DNA of 64,000 nt from Brachycybe producta (lineage: Eukaryota > Arthropoda > Diplopoda > Playtdesmida > Andrognathidae), in the NCBI GenBank assembly GCA_036925085.1, contig JAUPFP010000002.1:13176100-13240099 (forward strand), given 5' to 3'. Below, piece by piece: positions 31,501 to 41,111 of the stretch. Each line of letters opens with the position of its first letter. Position 1 is the first letter of the stretch. Below the pieces are notes generated by a model that was not told where the DNA came from, ran no database searches, and saw only the letters and a program-made list of their open reading frames with translations. A program made the translations under genes and the position numbers.

Positions 31501-33496
31501 TGGAGTCCACATTACAAGAAGTGGTCACATCGTCTTCACCAATTGAAAATGCGTCCCAAACGTTCTTTTCTACCACATCCGGTTGTTGTTTGGCTGCAAT
31601 GTTTGGAGGTGGTGGCCGTGCTGGTCTCGTAGGTGGAGGAGGACGAGGTGGAGGACCACTGGCTACTGGAACAGGCGCAGAAGTTGTTATTTTCGCAGCG
31701 ACAGGCTCCTCTTTTCTGCACAAAAATTCATCAAATTCGTCCATTGTATTCGGTGACACTTCACTCAATTCGACACTAACTCCAGATACATTTACAACTT
31801 TAGAATCAGTAGTGAAGAAATCGATCTGAGGAGATTCTTTGGATGTGATGTCCGGAGCGACTGGAGTCAAATTTAATGAAGGAGGAACGTTCGACGAAGT
31901 GGCCGTCATTGAATCGACCGAAAAAAGTTCAGAATTATCCTCGAGTGAAAATAGGTTTTCTGAAGAAGGAGCAGCAGGGATCGAGCCCCTTTTCTCGGAA
32001 CCAAACGGATCCTCGAAACCGGACTTCTGGGAAGACATCACGGACTGATTCGTAGCCATAAAAACTTCCGTCGAACATTCGACGGTATCGAAAGGATCAA
32101 AATGAGAATCCATAACTAAAGGTGCTGAAGTTGCTTCTTTATCTTGAGCAAAAGCTGCAAACGGATTAGTTAATACAACGCCATTGATAGTCGGAGGAGC
32201 AGGAACAGGAGGAGGAGGAGGTGGAAGATCCTCAGACACAACTTCGGTCTCATAACCGAGCAAATCGAAAAAGTTGCTTGTTGTCGTTTTAACTTTTCCT
32301 TCCGTTGGAATGTCGGCATTATCGAATCCAAACAGATCATCCGTTGTCGTTTTCGTCATTTCTGCAAACGGATTTGGTGCCAACTGAACGCCAAATGGAT
32401 CATCATCATCGTTGGATGAAGCACACGTAAAGGGATTACTACTGGACATGTAATTTAAGTCTTCGGCGTCTACGAGGAAAGGATTTGGCGATTTAGCTCT
32501 GACTTCTGTTTGACCAGAAGTCCCTTGAAGAAACGACTCGAAAGGATCCATGGCTTCCGTTGTTGGTAACACAGGAGATTCCTTTACAATAAATGGATCG
32601 TCTTCTTCGGAAACTTCTCCGAACGTTTCTAATTCGTCTTCGGAAATAACACCGTGGACGCTCTGAGCAGCAGCAGCAGCCGCAGCTGCTGTTCCGATAA
32701 TAAGATCCGGATTGTATGAAGAAGAAAGAGGAGGAGGAGGAGGAGAAGAAGAAGGTGACTTTGGTCGTACTTCGTTTACGAACGAAGTGTCGAACGGATC
32801 GTCTCCATCATCATCAAGACCAGATGCTCCTAAAACGTCATCATCTAGAAATAAACTACCGGTAGCTTTCAAAACAGATTTCGAAGTGGCTGGTGAGATT
32901 TGACCGAAACCAAACTCGTGTCCTAAATCGAATTCAAGTGCAGCAGCAGCAGGAGGTGGTGGCGGTGGTCTCGGTGGACCAACCGATTTCTTCTTGAATT
33001 CAAATCCAGAACCAAAATCTAATGCAGTTGAACCTGCAAAAGCTGCTTCGAACTTGTCTGTATTGTCCGAATTCGGTGGTGGAGGTCTCGGAGGTCGAGA
33101 TGATGATGACGACAACGAAGAAGTTGAAGGTGGAGGTGGACGTTCTGGTTTCTCTTGTTTGATTCCTGAAGTTGGAAGTCCGTTAGATTGGTACGAAGTC
33201 TCTTCGCCAACAGTTACTTGTTTGATATCACGACTGTTTTCCGAAAGTGCAGTTGTGGCTACGATTTTACTTAGATTCTCTTTTGTTTCCTGAAGGGTTT
33301 CAGTGACACGTTGAGAAAGAAGTCGAAAGGCTCGCCACTCTTCCGATTCTTCGTCTATCCGTTCGTCGTAAGGCACCCAACCACTGGGAGCTCCCTCTCT
33401 GGAATGGGGAACGTGGAACAAATTGGGATCCAAGTCATCGTCGTCAGTGATGGCCGCCTTCTTCGAGCCTTTGATTTTCTTCTTTAGATAATTCAT
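28502..33496 (-). CDS. Stonin / stoned-B-like endocytic adaptor, 1572 aa
   Basis: Five coding exons on the minus strand: 33496-29544, 29479-29398, 29330-29115, 29032-28897 and 28833-28502. All phases fit. An acceptor (atttag|GCC) lies 8 nt before the ATG, so 5' non-coding sequence is spliced on from upstream. Residues 1-90 are acidic/basic with EEWRAF and ETLQETKENL. Residues about 90-1050 are disordered and Pro-rich, with five NPF motifs (EH-domain ligands) and nine DPF motifs (AP-2 appendage ligands). The stonin homology domain starts near 1057 (FWPKLGVEGW). The mu-homology domain follows from about 1195, including PPDACFFEIMRFR, VSTGQAKYEHQHRAIVWRVP, LTSYDQIP and VEFTMPATTVSHTTVRSVSV. Stonins sort synaptotagmin for clathrin-mediated synaptic vesicle recycling. 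A 12-Gly run lies near the C-terminus. See the findings for a possible dicistronic mRNA. Confidence 0.94.
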
Positions 33497-34279
33497 TTCC
33501 AGGCCTAAATGAGTGAGAGAGACAAATAAAAAGACAAATATTGAGAAGACAAATTCACTCGAGACTAGAAAAGACTTAGAAACCTACTGTACATAAAAAG
33601 TCCACTAGGCAGTGGACTTTTATAAAAGTCCAAAGATGCCCCCCCCCCAATGGGCTGGGATCGGTTTAGCAGTTCTTATGATAAAATCCCATGAACTTCA
33701 TTTGCCTTTTTGGTTTCGTGTGTTTCTTAGGAGCTAAAGGCTACGTGGGCCTCGTGGACTAAGTGGAATGGGCTCATTATAAAGTTTAATGGGCTGAACT
33801 CGGCTTCAATTTTTTTTTTTTACAAAATGTTGGAATCTAATTCTGACCAAGAAATTAAACCAGAAACATCAATGTGAATCGAGGTTTTCTTTTATTGAAA
33901 GAGAGCGAGAGAGAAAAAAAAGAGAAGATTCGGTTCCAATGTTTGCTGTATACAATGTGATACACCAATGTTATTATTGATTTTAGAGATCTTTTTGCCA
34001 TTTTGTTTTACAACAGACTTTCCACTCGACGTAATTCACATTTATATTTATTAACTAAGATTTTTGTAATCAACTAAAAAAAATTTCTTCCTCTAAATTC
34101 TCAGCTTTTTATTTAATCGGTTCTTTTTTTCTAAGATGTTTCTAGTAATTTTAAGAAACATAAGTTGAAAAATGTATTTAGAAAATTAGAAACATTTGTA
34201 AAGAATTCAAGAACATCTTCACGTCCCTGTGTTCTGAGGGTTCAAGTTGAAATTCAAAGTTGCAAGTTTCTTTATTGAA

Positions 34280-34640
34280 TTTAAACCTTAAAGTGGTTTT
34301 AAAATGAAAACGTATTTCAATCTCTGATTATTCTATCTTCAGGTGCAAAGTGAAGAGAAACTTGATTATGTTTTAAAAACTAGAAAGGTCACTTAATCAC
34401 TCAAGGGTAATTTACATGTTGATATCTTTCATAATAAGCTTTCTATGTGAGGTTGAAAATGACACATTATTTTTTAATTTTGTCTATAAAAAATAGTTTA
34501 TTTTGAAAGATACGAGCGTATCAACATGAAAATAGTCTTATGTGATTACGCCTTCTATAGGTTCTAAACTATTTTTTCTCTACTGAAAGACAGAATAATG
34601 AGAATTTAAAAATCAGCTAGCTATTCATAAATCATCTTAA
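34280..34640. mobile_element. MITE family A copy
   Basis: Left arm: TTATTCTATCTTCAGGTGCA and AAAAACTAGAAAGGTCACTT with TATCTTTCATAATAAGCTTT. Right arm: TTATTTTGAAAGATACGAGC and GAAAGACAGAATAATGAG. Confidence 0.75.
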
Positions 34641-35149
34641 AAAGTCTTTTGTCGCACAAAAATGCATCCAAGACTTCGTAATAAAATTAAAATCAATTAT
34701 TTTAAAAGACCTGTTTGTTTTTCAATAAACAAGATTAAAATAAAAGAGTTATTGATTAGTGAGAAGTTTTAAGTGTCTGATTTTCCAATTGAGACAAAAG
34801 AGTAAAAAGAGAGAAATGAGTTCGCATAAAATGAATTTCGTTTCCAAATTTATTTTTTTTAAAAAAAAAACATTTTTCCCAGAGAAATAAAAGATTGTCT
34901 ACCTTAATTATGTAAAACAGATTCCGAGTGATAAACGACAACATTTATATGTTAATTAGGTACAAGAAGAATGTTAGTCTTCAGACCAAAAAAACGCAAC
35001 AAAACAATTCAAAACATTTTATAAAATTAATAATGAAACGCAGTGCAAAAAAAATATCTTAAAAATAATCAGGTCCATTTTTAAGTATCTAAATTAAGAA
35101 TTTAAAAAAAAAAACATTCTTTAAAACTTGAAATAATAAAATAAACTAT

Positions 35150-35221
35150 AAAAAAAATACTAAAAATGATGAATTTTATATGTATATATATAAAATTCAT
35201 CATTTTTAGTATTTTTTATAG

Positions 35222-35302
<81 letters not shown>
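35150..35302. repeat. Long perfect hairpin followed by a (TA)n array
   Basis: About 35 bases ending ATGATGAATTTTATA are mirrored as the reverse complement at about 35188-35222 around a TATA-rich loop. A (TA)n run of about 70 bases follows. This is consistent with a young foldback insertion or a replication-generated palindrome. Confidence 0.85.
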
Positions 35303-35303
<1 letters not shown>

Positions 35304-36389
35304 TGTTGTAAAAAAATAATGATAACTTAATAAGCAATTTAAAATAAGACCAGAAACAAAGAAACCCAGGAAAATTTTAAGCTTTAGAATTTTATAAAAT
35401 GAACAAAGATTCTAGTTGATTAATAAATAATAAACCACTGAAAACGAAAAACAAGAAAAACCGGAAATGAAGCTTTAAAATGTCATTTTGAGTCTAATAA
35501 ATGTTGAACGTAAAAAATACATAATTTTATAAAATAAACTATACAAAAAAATAACAAGAAACTAAAAATATTACCAAAAAAAATCCAGGAATTCAGCCTT
35601 AAAAAAGTCAATTTTGAATTTAATGAATGTTGAATGTAAAAAAAAATTATCAAAACTTATCATTTTTTATAATAAACCAAAAAAATTATTTAATAATAAC
35701 TTTTATTAAAAAATAATAAGCTACTGAAAAAACGATCAGAAAACTCCCCCCAAAAAATCTAGGAAATAAGCGTTTAAAATGTTCTTTTTAGTCTTTTTAG
35801 TCTTTTTTTTAGAAAATATCAAAAATTATAATTTTATTTTTTAAAAAAAATACTAATTGATAAATCATATTTTATATTTTTTAAGAAATAATAAGCAATT
35901 GAAAAGAAGACGAGAAAATCCAGGAAATGAGATTTTCAAAACAAGCAAAAGTGCAAAAGAGCAACCATTAAAAAATGTCATTTTGCGACTCATAAATGTG
36001 AAATTTAAAACATTATATTTGAAATTACAATAAACTATATCTGATATCCATTTAATAAATTAATTGTATTTCACAGAATATTTTTTTTAAAAATATTATA
36101 AATAATTGAAGAAAAAAATGTCCATAAAATTAAAAGAGGAATTTAGATTTTAAATAAAATAAGCTTAGTGGCAATGAGCAACATGAGACGGTCAACAAAA
36201 AATATCGTCAATATTTAAAGGTAACCCCCCCCCCCCTTCTTGCCCCTTAAACCACAAAAACACTGAGGGGTGTGTTTACCAGGAAAGAGGAAAATAAAGG
36301 TACCACTCTCATCTTACCTATAAATGACCCGGTAATGTGAGACCGACCATTGCTCGGACATTAGATTAAAAAACTCAATTAAAAATAAA

Positions 36390-36660
36390 ATGTAATGGCG
36401 GTGATGGCGAGCAACATGGCGCCCCTTTGGAAGGAAGGAAAGAGAGAGAGAGAGAGAAAGGCCTACACAGTTACCAATTCTAGTAAAATGGCAAAGTGGT
36501 TCCTTCCAATAACCCAACATCAAAGACGCATGCGCACTAAACAACAATCTCCACAGTTCGATGGAAACATTCAAGACCCCCCCAAAAAAATAGCAAATTG
36601 TGAAGAAGTGGAACGCGCCACCAAGAATGCATTGCGCCACCACGCATTAAAATACGCAAC
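36390..36660. promoter_or_regulatory. Candidate promoter patch (YY1-like and NRF1-like motifs)
   Basis: This short patch is richer in CpG than its surroundings. It has ATGGCGGTGATGGCG and CAACATGGCGCCCC (YY1-type cores) and CGCATGCGCAC near 36526 (one base from the NRF1 palindrome). It lies 2.9 kb upstream of the stonin acceptor on the minus strand, so it could be an alternative stonin promoter. The open frames here are non-descript. Confidence 0.35.
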
Positions 36661-38810
36661 AAAAAATATCAAAATTCATAAAAATGGTTTTCTAATTTTT
36701 AGCTCAATGCAAAATAAGAATTTTAAAAGAAGAAGAAAAAAAATCATGTTAGAAGCTTCCCCCTGAGAGTGGCAATCACTACTAACAACCGTGTATAACA
36801 GTAAAAGCCCCATTCACTCGCTTCAGGGGCACAATTTACAATTTCTACATAATTGCAATAATTGTTTAATAATCGCACATATGACGTCATCTAACACGAA
36901 TGAGTTATTTTTAGCATAAAATAGATTAAATTATCAGACAAAATTAAATAACACAGTAGAAGCTATAAAAATATAAGAAATAATTATGAATTTCAGTGGA
37001 TTCGGAGACTAGAAAGAGCCACAATACAAAAATGTCATTATTAATAAACTATAACTAATAATTAATTAGTTGGACAATTGTTCAGTGAGAATAATGTAAC
37101 GAAATATGACGTCAACTAACTGAATTCTGTTTTTTGTATTTATGAGTAATATATCACATTAGGTCTACACATAAAAAGATGCAAAATCAATAAAAAAAAT
37201 CCATTTCTCAATAAAGAGAGTTAAGCCACGTTTATAGTCAACATTTAGCGAACACATCCTTCCTTCCTTTGCAAAATGACAACTATAAACGCGGCATTAC
37301 TCAAAAATAAGGATAAAAATTGTAGTTCTACAAGAAAACTTAGAAAATAAAAAATTTAAGACCTAAAAAAATATGTAAAGAAAAGAGAGAAATGAACTCA
37401 AAATAAACTAATAATTTAGTATTTTACAAAACAAATGAACACATTTTAAACCTCTGACAACCTTTTACAACCATAAATTAAAAATTTAAAATGAACAATT
37501 TTTCTCATTTAATAATAAAAAAAATCATTCATTTTAAATTTTTAATTACAGTTTAATTTTAAAATTTAAATTGAAATATAATAAATTTTAATAACTAAAT
37601 GTGAAAAAAAGAATCTCAAAGTTAAAAAAAATCTAAACCTAAAAAGAAGACCTCATAAAAATTATAAATAAAAACAGTAATAAAGTGAAAAATGTGTCTT
37701 TGTTTCTATGGACCTAAAAAAAAAAACTAGAAATACACCGAAAAATCGAATTTCTCACAACCCAAACCTCTTTCAATCTCTACTGAATGAAAAGATACAA
37801 CAAAAAAAATATCATTCGTTAACATCCGCATTGTCCATTATTACCTGCACTGGTCAGTCCACGTAAAGGTCATTGCGGTAGGTTGTTGGTCAGTCCAAAT
37901 TGAATGACACTTAAGTATGATTTGGAAGTTGTAATGCAACAACATACTGAAAACGATACATTACACCTTTACTACTTTCTGTTTTAACCAAAAAATTATA
38001 ACAAAAAATTTGTCAATCCTCGAAAAAGAATGAAAAATATCACAAACTACTAGAATAATTCCACGGAAGAAAAGAAAAAAGGATTCAACTTCAGACTAAA
38101 ACCTCGAAAAACATAAAAAATAACGTTGTTAGATTGCCACGTACAGAATAAACAACTGACCGTTGTTATTATTATTATTATAATAAATAAATATTATTAT
38201 AAACCGTTATGTCACCTTGTACGAACACAACAAAACAGCTGTGTATTTGTGTGTAAAAAAAAAGCCCATATAAAAATGGCAGGAGAAGAAACTTATCACA
38301 TGATCAGAAAATTTACCAATAAAACAACCACTGGATTTACCGTCAGAAAGCGCTCGAAAGCAGCCACAGAAAAAAACTAGAAGAACCCAAAATAATATTA
38401 ACAAAAAAGAGGCGCTAATTTAAAAAAGTAAAAATTAATAAAATTGCAAAAGAAAATTATTAACAAATTACCTTGGAAATAAAAAGTTTTAGTGTTTTGT
38501 AGTTTAGTAAAAAAATACCAAAACAAGAAATTCAAAGAGTAGAAATTGTGATCCAAATCAAATTTCCGTCCTATTTACATAAATGTATTTAAGAAAAAAA
38601 AAACCTGAAACTACCTTTCCCCTCTTTACCTGTGGTCTTTTTTTAGAATTTCTAAAAGTGTAACTAAGCAACAATAAAATGTCAAAGCTTTAAGAGAGAT
38701 TATTAAAAGTGGAATGATTTGACACACATTATGAAATCAAATTAGATTCCAATCAATGCCAAACTTTACATTTTAAAACATAAAACCAGGGTTCAATGTG
38801 TGTATATATA

Positions 38811-39325
38811 CAGGGTGTGCATAAAGTCCTTGTGCAGTTTCAATTTTTAATAACTTCACTTCAGAAAAGGACACAAAACCTCACTGAGTGAATCTAAACG
38901 TGATACGATCAAGTATTATAAGGGGAAAATCACATACGCTGAAAATCCAGCAGAAATAAGAAATAGAAATACAAAAATCAGAATATTTTTATGGTCCTTT
39001 GCACTGAAAGATATATGACGCTTTTGTTAAATTCCTTACAAAAAGAAATTCCGTGGGATTTCATTCAGCGTGTGTGATTCTCTTTCCCTAACTCAAAACA
39101 CTTAAGTTCTGCAGAACATGTTCGGAGGGGAACTTCAGAAACGAATGTTATCCTTTGTATCCAAAAAAAAAGAAAATATTAGAAACTTAATATTTAAAAC
39201 AATTAAATATGCTAAATCTTGAACAAATTCTCTTTCAGTTTCATTTTACAGATTGTTTGTATCTTGTATAGAAGTCAAGTTATTAAATATTGAAATTGCA
39301 CATAAGGATTTTATGAAACACCCTG
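38811..39325. mobile_element. Mariner-like MITE with about 50-bp TIRs, TA flanks
   Basis: It begins CAGGGTGTGCATAAAGTCCT and ends AGGATTTTATGAAACACCCTG (inverse), with TA on each side. Terminal similarity extends through TTCAATTTTTAATAACTT / AAGTTATTAAATATTGAA. A second inverted pair (AATCACATACGCTGAA ... TTCAGCGTGTGTGATT) lies inside. No ORF is present. Confidence 0.85.
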
Positions 39326-39800
39326 TACATAAGTTAGCTTAACTCTTATGTTAAGAATAAAACGTGGCTTTGATATTATAGCCTCGCTTCAAGGTTCTCT
39401 TTATTCGGCTTACCTACCCCGGATGTACTGTTTTTGTATAATCACTGATTGAAACGCGATCTAACTGCGAAAGAAATTTAGCACTGTGCAAAAGTGGCGC
39501 CATCTAATGACTACATTCAGCCGTAGTAGTTCGTAGTTGATCTACCTCTAATCATTTATCTTGATGGTGGCTTCATAGTTGGCATTTGAACACATAAAAG
39601 AGTCAAGTAAACATTTGTTCAGAGACAACATTACTATAAAATTCAAACTGCTTACAAAACTAGAATGGCAAAAGATTATGCTAAAAGTTTTTTCCTGATG
39701 ATATCTTTCAAAATAAACATTTTATACTAATTTGAAAATAATCCGTTTCAGATTTCACGAGAATTATTTTTACCTTATTTTTCTCTCTTATTTTCACTTT

Positions 39801-40295
39801 TAGGCCTTGTTTCCACTGGGATGAAAATGTGAACTTTTTGAAGATTTCAACTGGTGAAAAATAGAACACACGTGGCCTATGGTATTGAATACGCGGGGCC
39901 ACGTTTCTTCTATTTTTCACCAGTTCACCATCTTCAAAAAGTTCACATTTTCATCCCAGTGGAAACAAGGCCTAAATTTCCATCCCAGTGGAAACAAGGC
40001 CTAAATTTTCATCCCAGTGGAAACAAGGCCTAAATTTCCATCCCAGTGGAAACAAGGCCTAAATTTTCATCCCAGTGGGAACAAGGCCTAAATTTTCATC
40101 CCAGTGGAAACAAGGCCTAAATTTCCATCCCAGTGGAAACAAGGCCTAAATTTTCATCCCAGTGGAAACAAGACCTAAATTTCCATCCCAGTGGAAACAA
40201 GGCCTAAATTTCCATACCAGTGGAAACAAGGCCTAAATTTCCATACCAGTGGAAACAAGGCCTAAATTTCCATCCCAGTGGAAACAAGGCCTAAA
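39801..40295. repeat. Palindromic element with one terminus expanded into a 29-bp tandem array
   Basis: The left arm (39801-39877) starts TAGGCCTTGTTTCCACTGGG. The right arm (39899-39975) is its inverse around a centre near 39888. From about 39947 the outermost 29 bases of the right arm (TTTCATCCCAGTGGAAACAA plus GGCCTAAA) repeat about 12 times head to tail to 40295, with single-base variants (TTTCC/TTTTC, ATACC, GGGAAC, AGACC). No unique spacers separate the units, so this is not a CRISPR array. Confidence 0.93.
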
Positions 40296-40639
40296 AGTGA
40301 ATACCCAACATCTATTCTCGTTTCTAGAATAAAGTGAATTTTCTTCTTCGTAGTTTTACTTTTGAAAAAAAAAATTCCTTGAATTCCTAATAATTAATTT
40401 AAAGTTTCTCATCACCTAGTTATCAAGCGTAGCAATACATATAAATCGTTTAAAATTAAATATCATATATTAAACAATCATTTCTGATGTAGTTGATAAT
40501 ATTTTGCGGAAGATTGTTCGTTCCAGACATTCATTATAATTAAAACTCGTGAAGTTTTAAATTAAAATGCTAAAAATATCTATGAAACTGAACAATATTA
40601 ATTATGCAAATAAATAAAATTAAATGCAAATTAATTTAG

Positions 40640-40940
40640 AATTTTAAAATCAGAAGCAACATTAAAAGACAAAATTGAAAGTTTGTTAGAAACTAGAAGA
40701 GTAGCTGAACAACTTAAGGCCATTTTCATGTTGATATTTTTTTAAATAAACTTTTATAGAATTTCTTTAAAGTTCTTTTTTGGGAGGGGGGGGGGGGGGG
40801 GGGGGATTGAAAAATAAAAATAAAAATTTTGAAATTTCGATTAAATTATTTTTGAAGAAATCAACGTAAAAATTCTTTCTTAAACTGCATATATTCTTAA
40901 AATGCATATATATCCTTCTAGTTTCTAAACCACATTCATT
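40640..40940. mobile_element. MITE family A copy interrupted by poly-G
   Basis: The left arm AGAAACTAGAAGAGTAGCTG with TTCATGTTGATATTTTT and the right arm ATATCCTTCTAGTTTCTAAA flank a poly-G run at 40788-40805 and an A-rich centre. Confidence 0.7.
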
Positions 40941-41111
40941 GTTTTTTATGTTACTTCCAAAACGACGCCAAAACCCAAAGTTCTGTTCCAATTGTTCTCC
41001 ATCATTTGCATATTTTTCAATGGCAGCTTATAAAACACAGTCAATTTAAATATTGTAATTTAAATTAAAAAAAAAACAATGGGCAAAATCGTTAAATCTT
41101 CACCGTACCTG

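Larger units (their letters stand above)
33505..41108. other. Repeat-filled gap, candidate intron of a stonin transcript
   Basis: On the minus strand this lies between a donor after the 976-residue ORF (CAG|GTACGG, intron from 41108) and the acceptor at 33505-33506. No exon was recognised inside. Contents: a hairpin near 33594-33620, family A copies at 34280-34640 and 40640-40940, a (TA)n hairpin at 35150-35302, a CpG-containing patch at 36390-36660, a mariner-like MITE at 38811-39325, a family D member at about 39340-39550, a TIR-derived tandem array at 39801-40295 and a poly-G run at about 40788-40805. Confidence 0.5.

Noticed and set aside
31056..31829. 257-codon plus-strand open frame
   Set aside because: It is antisense to the stonin exon; the low-complexity Gly/Ser content mirrors the Pro/acidic-rich stonin reading frame.
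36395..36766. Overlapping 123- and 109-codon frames on opposite strands
   Set aside because: No domain, low-complexity Arg/Lys runs, and no splice partners; kept only as a possible promoter patch.
39942..40295. CRISPR-like regular 29-bp repeats
   Set aside because: Units are contiguous with no unique spacers and derive from a transposon end in a eukaryotic genome.
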